The notes: generated by a model not told the origin, from the letters alone. A DNA stretch of 64,000 nucleotides from Rattus norvegicus (GCF_036323735.1 NC_086032.1:46741335-46805334), one strand, 5' to 3'; shown: positions 46,118 to 59,940, counted from the first letter of the stretch. A program made the numbers and translations.

Positions 46118-48600
46118 AATATGTGTACCTTTAAAGATTTATCAAAATTTGGTGAGCCGAATCTCAGTAACTTGGTGAATTCAGTCAGTTCCGATAAGCC
46201 GCAATAGTTATAAGTGGTCTCTTCGGGATATAGAAAAATTTTCAGGAATTAAATCAAAATTTCTAGGCGAATTCAGTGAGTAACCAATTGGACATGCTTG
46301 TATGAGTGTGCTTTTCAATATATAGCAACATTTTAGGTAATGGATTCTAAGTATCATGGCGAATTCTGTAGGTTACCAATAGGATCTCATGTAATAAGCA
46401 TGTTATTCAAGTTAGAGCAAGGTTTTAACGAATTGAAAGACTGTTTCTTTGTGAATTCAGTTATTTCCCAGTCGCAGGCTCTTCTAATACGTGTACTTTT
46501 AAAGATTTATAAAAATTTTGTGAGCCGAATCACAGTAGTTTGGTGAATTCAGTTAGTTCCTAGTAAGCCGCAATAGTTATAAGTGGTCTGTCCGGGATAT
46601 ACAAAAATTTTCACGAATTAAATCAAAATTTCTAGGCGAATTCAGTGAGTTCCCAATGGGACATGCTTGTAATAGGGTGCTTTTCAATATATAGCAACAT
46701 TTTAAGGAACGGAATCTAAGTATCATGGTGAATTCAGTAGTTTCCCAAAAGGAATCACTTGTAATAAAGTTGTTATTCAAGATAGAGCAAAGGTTTAACA
46801 ACTGAAACACTGTCTCATTGTGAATTCAGTTTGTTCCCAGTAGCAGGCCCCTGTAATATGTGTACTTTTAAAGATTTATCAAAATTTGGTGAGCTGAATC
46901 TCAGTAAATTGGTGAATTCAGTTAGTTCCCAATAGGCCGCAGTAGTAATAAGTGGCCTGTTCGGGATATAGAAAAATTTTCACTAATGGAATCAAATATT
47001 CTAGGCGAATTCAGTGAGTTCCCAATGGGACGTGCTTGTATGAGTGTGCTTTCAATATATATCAACATTTTAAGGAACAGTATCTAAGTATCATGGTGTA
47101 TTCAGTAGTTTCCCAGTAGGATTCCCTTGTAATAAGGTTGTCATTCAAATTAGAGCAACGTTTTAACTAAATGAAACACTGAATCTTTGTGAATTCACTT
47201 AGTTCCCAGTAGCAGTGTCTTGTAGTAGGTGTACTTTGAAAGATTTATCAAAATTTGGTGAGCCGAATCTCAGTAACTTGGCGAATTCAGTTAGTTCCTA
47301 GTATGCGGCAATAGTTATAAGTGGTCTCTTCGTGGTATAGAAAATTTTCACGAATTAAATCAAAATTTCGTGGGGAATTCAGTGAGTTCCCAATGGGACA
47401 TGCTTGTATGAGTGTGCTTTTCAATATATAGCAACATTTTAAGTAACGGAATATAAGGATCATTGTGAATTCTGTAGGTTCCCAATAAGATCGCATGTAG
47501 TAAGCTTGTTATTCAAGATAGAGCAAAGTTTTAACGAACTGAAACACTTTTTCTTTGTGAATTCAGTTATTTACCAGTAGCAGGCTCCTGTAATATGTGT
47601 ACTTTTAAAGATTTATCAAAATTTGTAGGCCGAATCTCAGTAACTTAATGAATTCAGTTAATTCTTAGTAAGCCGCAATAGTCATAAGTGGTCAGTTCGG
47701 GATATAGAAAAATTTTCACGAATTAAATCAAAATTTCTAGGCGAATTCAGTGAGTTCCCAATGGGACATGCTTGTATGAGGGTGCTTTTCAATATATAGC
47801 AACATTTTAAGGGACGGAATCTAAGTATCATGGTGAATTCAGTAGTTTCCCACTAGGATTCGCATGAAATAAGCTTGTTATTCAAGATAGAAAAACGTTT
47901 TATGAAATGAAACAATGTCTCTTTGTGAATTTAGTTAGTTCCCAGTCGCAGGCCTTGTAATATGTGTACTTTTAAAGATTTATCAAAATTTAGTGAGCCG
48001 AATCTCAGTAACTTGATGAATTCAGTTAGTTGTCAGTGGGCCACAGTAGTAATAAGTGTACTGTTTAGGATATACAAAAATTTTCACGAATGGAATCAAA
48101 ATTTCTAGGCGAATTCAGTGAGTTCCCAATGGGACATGCTTGTATGAGTGTGCTTTTCAATATATAGCAACATTTTAAGGAACTGAATCTAAGCATCATG
48201 GTGAATTCTGTAGGTTCCCAATAGGATCGTATGTAATAAGCTTCTTATTCAACATACAGCAACGTTTGAACGAATTGAAATACTGTTTCATTGTGAATTC
48301 AGTTAGTTCCCACTAGCAGGCACTTGTAATATGTGTACACTTAAAGATTTATCAAAATTTGGTGAGCCAAATCTCAGTAACTTGGTGAAATAAGTTAGTT
48401 CACAATAGACCGCATCAGTAATTAGTGGACTGTTCGGGATATAGGAAAATTTATGCTAATGAATCAAAATTTCTAGGCGAATTCAGTGAGTTCCCAATGG
48501 GACATGTTTCTATGAGTGTGCTTTTCAATATATAGCAACATTTTAAGGAACGGAATCTAAGTATCATGGTAAATTCTGGACGTTCCCAATAGGATCGCAT
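46019..48600. repeat. Block S, copy 4
   Basis: This matches 40.16-42.7 kb at an offset of 5,862 bp. It is slightly more diverged than the other copies, for example AGTGTCTTGTAGTAGG and TTTGTAGGCCGAATC. It runs into two further units that the other S copies lack. Confidence 0.8.
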
Positions 48601-49340
48601 GTAATAAGCATGTTATTTAAGATAGAGCAACTTTTCAACGAACTGAAACACTATTTCATTTTGATTTCAGTTCGTTCCCAGTTGCAGGCTCTTGTAATAT
48701 GTGTACTTTTAAAGATTTATCAAAATTTGGGGGGCCGAATCTCAGTAACGTGGTGAATTCATTTTGTTCCAAAAGACTGCAGTACTAATAAGTGGAAAGT
48801 TCAGGATATAGAAAAATTTTCACGAATTGAGTCAAAATTTGTAGGCGAATTCAGTGAGTTCCGAATGGGACATGCTTGTATGAGTGTGCTTTTCAATATA
48901 TAGCATCATTTTAAGGAACGGAATCTAAGTATCATGGTGAATTCAGTAGGTTCCCACTAAGATACGCATATAATAAGCTTGTTATTCAAGTTAGAGCAAC
49001 GTTTTAACGAACTAAAACACTGTGTCTTTGTGATTTCATTTAGTTCCCAGTAGCAGGCTCTTGTAATATGTGTACTTTTAAGATTTATCAAAATTTGGTG
49101 AACAGAATGTCAGTAACTTGGTGAATTCAGTTAGTTGCCAGTAGGCCGCAGTAGTAATAAGTGGACTGTTCGGGATATAGAAAAACTTTCACGAATGGAA
49201 TCAAAATTTCTAGGCGAATTCAGTGAGTTCCCAATGGATATGATTGTATGAGTGTGCTATTCAATATATAGAATCATTTTAAGTAACGAATTTTAAGTAT
49301 CATTGTGAATACTGTAGGTTCCAAATAGGATCGCATGTAA
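48600..49340. repeat. Two satellite units kept only in this S-P copy
   Basis: About 740 bp corresponding to 16.92-17.66 kb at an offset of 31,681 bp. Markers are AAGCATGTTATTTAAG, CAGTTGCAGGCTC, TTTTGTTCCAAAAGACTGC, GTACTAATAAGTGG and AGCATCATTTTAAGG. They are absent at 23.77 and 42.73 kb. Confidence 0.78.
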
Positions 49341-50917
49341 TAAGCTTGTTATTCAAGATAGAGCAACATTTTAACGAACACATACAATCTTTCCTTGTGA
49401 ATTCAGTTAGTTCCCAGTAGCAGGCATTTGTAATATGTGTATTTTTAAAGATTTATCAAAATTTGGTGAGCCGAATCTCAGTAACTTGGTGAATTCAGTT
49501 AGTTCCCAATAGGCCGCAGTAGTACTAAGTGGACTGTTTGGGATATAGAAAAATTTTCATGAATGGAATCAAAATTTCTAGGCGAATTCAGTGAGTTCCC
49601 AATGGGACATGTTTGTATGAGTTTGCTTTTCAATATATAGCAACCTTTTAAGGGACGGAATCTAAGTATCATGGTGAATTCAGTAGTTTCCCAATAGGAT
49701 TCGCATGTAATAAGCTTGTTATTCAAGAATGAGCAAAGTTTTAAAGAAACGAAACACTGTCTCTATGTGAATTCAGTTAGTTCCCAGTAGCAGGCTCTTG
49801 TAATATTTGTAGTTTTAAAGATTTATCAAAATTTGGGGGGCCGAATCTCAGTAACTTGGTGAATTCTGTTACTTCCCAATAGGCCGCAGTAGTAATAGGT
49901 GGACTGTTCGGGATATAGAAAAATTTTCAATAATGAGTCAAAATTTCTAGGCGAATTCAGTGAGTTCAAATGGGACATGATTGTATGAGTGTGCTTTTCA
50001 ATATATAGCAACATTTTACGGAACGGAATCTAAGTATCATGGTGAATTAAGTAGGTTCCCACTAGAATTCGCATGTTATAAGCTGGTTATTCAAGATAGA
50101 GCAACGTTTTAACGAACTGAAACACAGTTTCTTTGTGAATTCGGTTAGTTCCCAATAGCAGGTTCTTGTAATATGTGTACTTTTAAAGATTTATCAAAAT
50201 TTGGTGAGCCGAATGTCCGTAACTTGGTGAATTCAGTTAGTTCCCAATAGGCCGCAGCAATAATAAGTGGACTCTTCGGGATATAGAACAATTTTCAAGA
50301 ATGGAAACAAAATTTCTAGGCGAATTCTTGAGTTCCCAATGGGACATGCTAGTATGAGTTGCTTTTCAATGTATAGCAACATTTTAAGGAACGGAATCTA
50401 AGTATTATGGTTAATTCCGTAGTTTCCCAATAGGAATCGAATGTAATAAGTTTGTTATTCAAGATAGAGCAGCGCTTTAACAACTGAAACACTGCCTCTT
50501 TGTGAATTCAGTTAGTTCCCAGTAGCAGGCTCTTGTAATATGTGTACTTTTAAAGATTTACCAAAATTTGGTGAACCGAATCTCAGTAACTTGGTGAAAT
50601 CAGTTAGTTCCCAATAGGCCGCAGTGGTAATAAGTGGACTCTTCAGGATATAGAAAGATTTTCATGAATGGAATCAAAATTTCTAGGCGAATTCAATGAG
50701 TTCCCAATGGGACATGCTTGTATGAGTGTGCTCTTCAATATATAGCAACATTTTAAGGAACGGTATCTAAGTATCCTGGTGAATTCAGTAGTTACCCAAT
50801 AGGATTTGCACGTAATAAGGTTTATATTCAAATTAGAGCAAAGTTTTAACGAAATGAAACACTGATTCTTTGTGAATACCGTTAGTTCACAGTAGCAAGC
50901 TTTTGTAATATGTTTAC
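49341..50917. repeat. Block P, copy 4
   Basis: This matches 17.66-19.24 kb at 31,680 bp and 23.78-25.36 kb at 25,558 bp. Small private changes are AGTACGTTTTAC-type variants, TTGAGTTCCCAATGGGACATGCTAG and GCAGCGCTTTAAC. It ends at the CCCAGG-lineage ID. Confidence 0.78.
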
Positions 50918-51018
50918 TTTTTTTTTTTTGGTTCTTTTTTTTTCGGAGCTGGGGAACGAACCCAGGGCCTTGCGCTTCCCAGGCAAGCGCTCTACCACTG
51001 AGCTAAATCCCCAACCCC
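50918..51018 (-). mobile_element. ID SINE, minus strand; CCCAGG lineage
   Basis: It shares CTTCCCAGGC and the AGCAAGCTTTTG left flank only with 25360, at an offset of 25,558 bp. Block T follows, as at 25360. Confidence 0.95.
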
Positions 51019-53550
51019 AATATGTGTACCTTTAAAGATTTATCAAAATTTGGTGTGCCGAATCACAGTAACTTGGTGAATTCAGTCAGTTCCGATAAGC
51101 CGCAGTAGTTATAAGTGGTCTCTTCGGGATATAGAAAAATTTTCAGGAATTAAATCAAAATTTCTAGACGAATTCAGTGCGTTCCCAATTGCACATGCTT
51201 GTATGAGTGAGATTTTCAATATATAGCAACATTTTAGGTAACGGAATCTAAGTATCATGGCGAATTTTGTAGGTTACCAATTGGATCGCATGTAATAAGC
51301 TTGTTATTCAAGATAGAGCAAGGTTTTAATGAATTGAAACACTGTTTCTTTGTGAATTCAGTTATTTCCCAGTAGCAGGCTCTTGTAATATGTGTATTTT
51401 AAAGATTTATAAAAATTTGGTGAAACGAATAACCGTAATTTGGTGAATTAAGTTAGTTTCTAGTAAGCTGCAATAGTTATAAGTGGTCTGTTCGGGATAT
51501 AGAAAAAATTTCACGAATTAAATCAAAATTTCTAGGCGAATTCAGTGAGTCCAATGGCACATGCATGTATGAGGGTGCTTTCCATATATAGCAACATTTT
51601 AAGGAACGGAATCTAAGTATCATGGTGAATTCAGTATGTTCCCACTAGGATTCGCATGTAATAAGCTTGTTATTCAAAAAACAGCAAAGTTTTAATGAAA
51701 AGAAACACTGATTTTTTGTGAATTCAGTTAGTTGTCAGTAGCAGGCTCTTGTAATATGTGTACTTTTAAAGATTTATCAAAATTTGGTGAGCCGAATGTC
51801 AGTAACGTGGTGAATTCAGTTAGTTCCTAGTAAGCCACAATAGTTAAAAGTGGCCTGTTCTGGTATAGACAATTTTTCACGAATGAAATTCAATTTTCTA
51901 GGGGAATTCAGTGAGTTCCCAATGGGACATGCTTGTATGAGTGTGCTTTTCAATATATAGCAACATTAAATAACAGAATCTAAGTATCATTGTGAATTCT
52001 GTAAGTTCCCAATAGGATGGTATGTAATAAGCATGTTATTCAAGATAGAGCAACGTTTTAAAGAACTGAAACACTGTCTCTTTGTCAATTCAGTTAGTTC
52101 CCAGTAGCAGGCTCTTGTAATATGTGTATTTTAAAGATTTATCAAAATTTGGGGAGCCGAATCTCAGTAACAGGGTGAATTCAGTTAGTTCCCAATTGGC
52201 CGCAGTAGTAATAAGTGGACAGCTCGGGATATAGAAATATTTTCAATAATGGAATGAAAATTTCTAGGCGAATTCAGTGAGTTCCCAATGGGACATGCTT
52301 GTATGAGGGTGCTTTTCAATATATAGCAACATTTTTAGGAACGGTATCTAAGTATCATGTTGAATTCAGTAGGTTCCCACTAGGATTCGCATGTAATAAA
52401 CTTGTTATTCAAGATTGAGCAAAGTTTTAAAGAAACGAAACACTGTCTCTTTGTGAATTCAGTTAGTTCCCAGTAGCAGGCTCTTGTAATATTTGTAGTT
52501 TTAAAGATTTATCAAAATTTGGGGGGCCGAATCTCAATATCTTGGTGAATTCAGTTAGTTCTCTTTAGGCCGCAGTAGTAATAGGTGGACTGTTCGGGAT
52601 ATAGAAAAATTTTCACGAATTAAATCACAATTTCTAGGCGAATTCAGTGAGTCCAATGGGACATGCATGTATGAGGGTGCTTTCCATATATAGCAACATT
52701 TTAAGGTACGGAATCTAAGTATCATGGTGAATTCAGTATGTTCCCACTAGGATTCGCATGTAATAAGCTTGTTATTCAAAAAACAGCAAAGTTTTAATGA
52801 AAAGAAACACTGATTTTTTGTGAATTCAGTTAGCTGTCAGTAGCAGGCTCTTGTAATATGTGTACTTTTAAAGATTTATCAAAATTTGGTGAGCCGAATC
52901 TCAGTAACTTGGTGAATTCAGTTAGTTCCTAGTAAGCCACTATAGTTATAAGCGGCCTGTTCGGGATATAGACAATTTTTCACGAATGAAATTTAATTTT
53001 CTAGGGGTATTCAGTGAGTTCCCAATGGGACATGCTTGTATGAGTGGCTTTTCAATATATAGCAACATTTAAATAACAGAATCTAAGTATCATTGTGAAT
53101 TCTGCAAGTTCCCAATAGGATGGTATGTAATAAGCATGTTATTCAAGATAGGGCAACGTTTTAACTAACTGAAACACTGTCTCTTTGTGAATTCAGTTAC
53201 TTCCCAGTAGCAGGCTCTTGTAATATGTGTACTTTTAAAGATTTATCAAAATTTGGCGAGCCGATCTCAGTAACTGGGTGAATTCAGTTACTTCCCAATA
53301 GGCCGCAGTAGTATTAAGTGGACAGCTCGGGATATAGAAATATTTTCAATAATGGAATGAACATTTCTAGGCGAATTCAGTGAGTTCCCAATGGGACATG
53401 CTTGTATGAGTGTGCTTTTCAATATATAGCAACATTTTTAGGAACGGTATCTAAGTATCATGGTGAATTCAGTAGGTTCCCACTAGGATTCGCATGTAAT
53501 AAACTTGTTATTCAAGATTGAGCAAAGTTTTAAAGAAACGAAACACTGTC
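50918..53550. repeat. Block T, copy 2 (one unit longer)
   Basis: This matches 25.36-26.1 kb at 25,558 bp and 26.1-27.6 kb at 25,920 bp. The change of offset marks an extra unit at about 51.66-52.02 kb (AAAAAACAGCAAAG, TAGTTGTCAGTAGC, TTCTGGTATAGACAATTTTTC). Confidence 0.8.
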
Positions 53551-54341
53551 TCTTTGTGAATTCAGTTAGTTCCCAGTAGCAGGCTATTGTAATATGTGTA
53601 CTTTTAAAGATTTATCAAAATTTGGTGAGCCAAATCTCAGTAACTTGGTGAATTCGTTTGGTTCCCAATAGGCCGGAGTAGTAATAAGTAGACTGCTCGG
53701 GATATGGAAAAATTTTCACGAATGGAATCAAAATTTCTTGGCGAATTCAGTGAGTTCCCAATTGGACATGATTGTATGAGTGTGCTTTTCAATATATAGC
53801 AACATTTTAAGGAACGGTATCTAAGTATCATGGTGAATTCAGTATTTTCCCAATAGGATTCGCATGTGATAAGCTTGTTATTCAAATTAGAGCAACGTTT
53901 TAACGAAATGGAACACTGATTCTTTGTGAATTCAGTTAGTTCCCAGTAGCAGGCTCTTGTAATATGTGTACTTTTAAAGATTTATCAAAATTTGGTGAAC
54001 CAAATCTCAGTAATTTGGTGAAATCAGTTAGGTCCCAATAGGCCGCAGTGGTAATAAGTGGACTCTTCAGGATATAGAAAGATTTTCATGAATGGAATCA
54101 AAATTTCTAGGCGAATTCAATGAGTTCCCAATGGGACATGCTTGTATGAGTGTGCTCTTCAATATATAGCAACATTTTAAGGAACGGTATCTAAGTATCC
54201 TGGTGAATTCAGTAGTTACCCAATAGGATTTGCACGTAATAAAGTTTATATTCAAATTAGAGCAAAGTTTTAACAAAATGAAACACTGATTCTTTGTGAA
54301 TACCGTTAGTTCGCAGTAGCAACCTCTTGTAATATGTTTAC
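53551..54341. repeat. Block U, partial copy
   Basis: From about 53.58 kb (AGGCTATTGTAATATG) this matches 29.25-30.0 kb at an offset of 24,335 bp. The switch from block T lies at the d/a boundary between about 53548 and 53586. Confidence 0.76.
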
Positions 54342-54443
54342 TTTTTTTTTTTTTGGATCTTTTTTTTTCGGAGCTGGGGAACGAACCCAGGGCCTTGCGC
54401 TTCCTAGGCAAGCGCTCTACCACTGAGGTAAATCCCAAACCGC
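54342..54443 (-). mobile_element. ID SINE, minus strand; GATCC lineage with mutated A box
   Basis: It has the GATCC tail, CTGAGGTAAATCCC and AAACCGC as at 30007 and 36614, but keeps AGGCAAGCGC in the body and has a longer T run. It therefore branches before the AGGCAAACGC change. Confidence 0.94.
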
Positions 54444-56299
54444 AATATGTGTACCTTTAAAGATTTATCAAAATTTGGTGAGCCGAATCTCAGTAACTTG
54501 GTGAATTCAGTCAGTTCCGATAAGCCGCAATAGTTATAAGTGGTCTCTTCGGGATATAGAAAAATTTTCAGGAATTAAATCAAAATTTCTTGGCGAATTC
54601 AGTGAGTTCCCAATTGGACATGCTTGTATGAGTGTGCTTTTCAATATATAGCAACATTTTAGGTAACGGAATCTAAGTATCATGGCGAATTCTGTAGGTT
54701 ACCAATAGGATCGCATGTAATAAGCTTGTTATTCAAGATAGAGCAAGGTTTTAACGAATTGAAACACTGTTTCTTTGTGAATTCAGTTATTTCCCAGTAG
54801 CAGGCCCTTGTAATATGTGTACTTTTAAAGATTTATAAAAATTTGGTGAACCGAATCAAAGTAATTTGGTGAATTCAGTTAGTTCCTAGCAAGCCGCAAT
54901 AGTTATAAGTGGTCTGTTCGGGACATAGAAAAATTTTCAGGAATTAAATCAAAATTTCTAGGCGAATTCAGTGAGTTCCCAATGGGACATGCTTGTATGA
55001 GGTTGCTTTTCAATATATAGCAACATTTTAAGGAACGGAATCTAAGTATCATGGGGAATTCAGTAGGTTCAAACTAGGATTCGCATGTAATAAGCTTGTT
55101 GTACAAGATAGAGCAACGTTTTAACGAACTGAAACAATGTATCTTTGTGAATTCAGTTAGTTCCCAGTAGCAGGCTATTGTAATATGTGTACTATTAAAG
55201 ATTTATCAAAATTTGGTGAGCCAAATCTCAGTAACTTGGTGAATTCAGTTGGTTCCCAATAGGCCGGAGTAGTAATAAGTAGACTGCTCGGGATATGGAA
55301 AAATTTTCAAGAATGGAATCAAAATTTCTTGGCGAATTCAGTGAGTTCCCAATTGGACATGATTGTATGAGTGTGCTTTTCAATATATGGCAACATTTTA
55401 AGGAACGGTATCTAAGTATCATGGTGAATTCCGTAGTTTCCCAATAGGATTCGCATGTGATAAGCTTGTTATTCAAATTAGAGCAACGTTTTAACGAAAT
55501 GGAACACTGATTCTTTGTGAATTCAGTTAGTTCCTAGTAGCAGGCTCTTGTAATATGTGTACTTTTAAAGATTTATCAAAATTTGGTGAGCCGAATCTCA
55601 GTAACTTGGTGAATTCAGTCAGTTCCGATAAGCCGCAATAGTTATAAGTGGTCTATTCGGATATAGAAAAATTTTCAGGTATTAAATCAAAATTTCTAGG
55701 CGAATTCAGTGAGTTCCCAATTGGACATGCTTGTATGAGTGTGCTCTTCAATATATAGCAACATTTTAGGTAACGGAATCTAAGTATCATGGCGAATTCT
55801 GTAGGTTACCAATAGGATCGCATGTAATAAGCTTGTTATTCAAGATAGACCAAGGTTTTAACGAATTTAAACACTGTTTCTTTGTGAATTCAGTTATTTC
55901 CCAGTAGCAGGCTCTTGTAATATGTGTACTTTTAAAGATTTATAAAAATTTGGTGAACCGAATCACAGTAATTTGGTGAATTCATTTGGTTCCCAATAGG
56001 CCACAGTGGTAATAATTGGACTCTTCAGGATATAGAAAGATTTTCACGAATGAAATCAAAATTTCTTGGCGAATTCAATGAGTTCCCAATGGGACATGCT
56101 TGTATGAGTGTGCTCTTCAATATATAGCAACATTTTAAGGAACGGTATCTAAGTATCCTGGTGAATTCAGTAGTTACCCAATAGGATTTGCACGTAATAA
56201 GGTTTATATTTAAATTAGAGCAAAGTTTTAACGAAATGAAACACTGATTCTTTGTTAATACCGTTAGTTCACTGTAGCAAGCTCTTGTAATATGTTTAC
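54342..56299. repeat. Block U derivative with an ID-free post-ID unit
   Basis: 54342 to about 55.56 kb matches 30.0-31.2 kb. At 55.57-55.63 kb an ordinary a subunit (TACTTTTAAAG, no ID) runs straight into the AGTCAGTTCCGATAAG b subunit that otherwise occurs only after an ID. Two units later, another junction near 55.98 kb leads to the pre-ID type (GCCACAGTGGTAATAATTGG). Confidence 0.74.
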
Positions 56300-56395
56300 T
56301 TTTTTTTGGATCTTTTTTTTCGGATCTGGGGAACGAACCCAGTGCCTTGCGCTTCCTAGGCAAGCGCTCTATCACTGAGCTAAATCCCCAACCGC
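56300..56395 (-). mobile_element. ID SINE, minus strand; GATCC lineage, private changes
   Basis: The GATCC tail and CCAACCGC end place it with 28421. Private changes are CGGATCTGGGG, CCCAGTGCC and CTATCACTGAG. The left flank reads CACTGTAGCAAGC. The following 1.2 kb matches the region after 28421 at an offset of 27,879 bp. Confidence 0.94.
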
Positions 56396-56999
56396 AATAT
56401 GTGTACCTTTAAAGATTTATCAAAATTTGGTGAGCCGAATCTCAGTAAATTGGTGAATTCAGTCAGTTCCGATAAGCCGCAATAGTTATAAGTGGTCTCT
56501 TCGGGATATAGAAAAATTTTCAGGAATTAAATCAAAATTTCTAGGAGAATTCAGTGAGTTCCCAATTGGACATGCTTGTATGAGTGTGCTTTTCAATATA
56601 TAGCAACATTTTAGGTAACGGAATCTAAGTATCATGGCGAATTCTGTAGGTTACCAATTGGATCGCATGTAATAAGCTTGTTGTTCAAGATAGAGCAAGG
56701 TTTTAAGGAATTGAAACACTGTTTCTTTGTGACATCAGTTATTTCCCAGTAGCAGGCTCTTGTAATATGTGTACTTTTAAAGGTTTATAAAAATTTGGTG
56801 AACCGAATCACAGTAATTTGGTGAATTCAGTTAGTTCCTAGCAAGCCGCAATAGTTATAAGTGGTCTGTTCGGGATATAGAAAAATTTTCAGGAATTAAA
56901 TCAAAATTTCTAGGCGAATTCAGTGAGTTCCCAATGGGACATGCTTGTATGAGGGTGCTTTTCAATATATAGCAACATTTTAAGGAACGGAATCTAAGT
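56300..56999. repeat. Start of a further block U copy
   Basis: An ID plus post-ID units with AGTCAGTTCCGATAAG and GAACCGAATCACAG, matching 28.42-29.12 kb at 27,879 bp. It continues into the left copy of block V, whose first 0.5 kb is still U-like (GCCGGAGTAGTAATAAGTAG). Confidence 0.72.
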
Positions 57000-59940
57000 A
57001 TCATGGGGAATGCAGTAGGTTCCCACTAGGATTCGCATGTAATAAGCTTGTTATACAAGATAGAGCAAAGTTTTAAAGAACTGAAACACTGTCTCTTTGT
57101 GAATTCAGTTAGTTCCCAGTAGCAGGCTATTGTAATATGTGTACTTTTAAAGATTTATCAAAATTTGGTGAGCCAAATCTCAGTAACTTGGTGAATTCCT
57201 TTGGTTCCCAATAGGCCGGAGTAGTAATAAGTAGACTGCTCGGGATATGGAAAAATTTTCACGAATGGAATCAAAATTTCTTGGCGAATTCAGTGAGTTC
57301 CCAATTGGACATGATAGTATGAGTGTGCTTTTCAATATATGGCAACATTTTAAGGAACGGTATCTAAGTATCATGGTGAATTCCGTAGTTTCCCAATAGG
57401 ATTCGCATGTGATAAGCTTGTTATTCAAATTAGAGCAACGTTTTAACGAAATGGAACACTGATTCTTTGTGAATTCAGTTAGTTCCCAGTAGCAGGCTCT
57501 TGTAATATGTGTACTTTTAAAGATTTATCAAAATTTGGTGAGCCGAATCTCAGTAACTTGGTGAATTCATTTAGTTTCTAGTAAGCCACAATAGTTACAA
57601 GTAGTCTCTTCAGGATATAAAAATTTTCACGAATTAAATCAAAATTAGGCGAATTCAGTGAGTTCCCAATGGGACATGCTTGTATGAGTGTGCTTTTCAA
57701 TATATAGCAACATTTTAAGTAACGGAATCTAAGTATCATGGTGAATTCTGTAGGTTCCCAACAGGATCGTATGTTATAAGCTTCTTATTCAACATAGAGA
57801 AACGTTTGAACGATTGAAATACTGTTTCTTTGTGAATTCAGTTATTTCCCAGTAGCAGGCTCTTGTAATATGTGTACTTTTAAAGATTTATCAAAATTTG
57901 GTGAGCCCAATCTCAGTAACTTGGTGAATTCAGTTTGTTCGCAATAGGCCGCATTAGTAATAAGTTGACTGTTCAGGATATAGAAAAGTTTTCACGAATG
58001 GAATCAAAATTTCTAGGCTAATTCAGTGAGTTCCCAATTGGACATGCTTGTATGAGTGTGCTTTTCAATACATAGCAACATTTTAAGTAACAGAATCTAA
58101 GTATCCTGGCGAATTCTGTAGGTTACCAATAGGATCGCATGTAATAAGCTTGTTATTCAAGATAGAGCAAGGTTTTAACGAATTGAAACACTGTTTCTTT
58201 GTGAATTCAGTTATTTCCCAGTAACAGGCTCTTGTAATATTTGTACTTTTAAAGATTTATCAAAATTTGTGAGCCGAAATTCAGTAACTTAGTGAATTCA
58301 GTTAATTCTTAGTAAGCCGCAATAGTCATAAGTGGTCTGTTCGGGATATAGAAAAATTTTCACGAATTAAATCAAAATTTCTAGGCGAATTCAGTGAGTT
58401 CCCAATGGTACATGTTTGTATGAGGGTGCTTTTCAATATATAGCAACATTTTATGTAACGGAATCTAAGTATCTTGGTGAATTCAGTAGGTTCCCACTAG
58501 GTTTTGCATGAAATAAGCTTGTTATTCAAGATAGAACAACGTTTTACGAAATGAAACAATGTCTCTTTGTGAATTTAGTTAGTTCCCAGTAGCAGGCTCT
58601 TGTAATATGTGTACTTTTAAAGATTTATCAAAATTTGGTGAGCCGAATCTCAGTAACTTGGTGAATTCAGTTAGTTTCTAGTAAGCCACAATAGTTACAA
58701 GTAGTCTCTTCGGGATATAAAAATTTAAACGAATTAAATCAAAATTTCTAGGCGAATTCAGTGAGTTCCCAATGGGACATGCTTGTATGAGTGTGCTTTT
58801 CAATATATAGCAACATTTTAAGTAACGGAATCTAAGTATCATGGTGAATTCTGTAGGTTCCCAATAGGATCGTATGTAATAACCTTCTTTTCAACATAGA
58901 GCAAAGTTTGAATGAATTGAAATACTGTTTCTTTGTCAATTCAGTTATTTCCCAGTAGCAGGCTCTTGTATTATGTGTACTTTTAAAGATTTATCAAAAT
59001 TTGGTGAGCCGAATCTCAGTAAAATGGTGATTTCAGTTTGTTCGCCATAGGTCGCATTACTAATAAGTTGTCTGTTCAGGATATAGAAAAGTTTTCACAA
59101 ATGGAATCAAAATTTCTAGGCGAATTCAGTGAGTTCCAAATAGGACATGCTTGTATGAGTGTTCTGTCAATATATGGCAACATTTTAAGTAACTGAATCT
59201 AAGTATCATGGTGAATTCTGTAGGTTCCCAATAGGATCGCATGTAATAAGATTGTTATTAAATATAGAGCAACGTTTTAACGAACTGAAACACTGTTTCT
59301 TTGTGAATTTAGTTAGTTCAAAGTAGCAGGCTCTTGTAAAATTTGTACATTTAAAGATTTATCAAAATTTGGTGAGCCGAATCTCAGTAACTTGGTGAAT
59401 TCAGTTAGTTCCCAATAGTCCGCAGTAATAATAAGTGGACTGTTCGGGATATAGAAAAATTTTCAAGAATGGAAACAAAATTTCTAGGCGAATTCAGTGA
59501 GTTCCCAATGGGACATGCTTGTATGAGTTGCTTTTCAATATGTAGCAACATTTTAAGGAATGGAATCTAAGTATCATGGTTAATTCAGTAGTTTCCCTAT
59601 AGGAATCGCATGTAATAAGGTTGTTATTCAAGATAGAGCAACGTTTTAACAACTGAAACACTGCCTCTTTGTGAATTCAGTTAGTTCCCAGTAGCAGGCT
59701 TGTAATATGTGTACTTTTAAAGATTTACCAAAATTTGGTGAACCGAATCTCAGTAACTTGGTGAAATCAGTTAGTTCCCAATAGGCCGCAGTGGTAATAA
59801 GTGGACTCTTCAGGATATAGAAAGATTTTCATGAATGGAATCAAAATTTCTAGGCTAATTCAATGAGTTCCCAATGGGACATGCTTGTATGAGTGTGCTC
59901 TTCAATATATAGCAACATTTTAAGGAACGGTATCTAAGTA
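57000..59940. repeat. Block V, copy 1 (8 units, 2.94 kb)
   Basis: This starts at TCATGGGGAATGCAGTAGG and contains units found only here and in the next copy: TAGTTTCTAGTAAGCCACAATAG with GTTACAAGTAGTC, TCAAAATTAGGCG (3-bp loss), AAAAGTTTTCAC, GAGCCGAAATTCAG, TTTTACGAAATGAAACAATG and GTGTTCTGTCAATATATGG. No ID element is inside. An internal 3-unit (about 1.10 kb) repeat is visible at 57574 and 58676. Confidence 0.8.
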
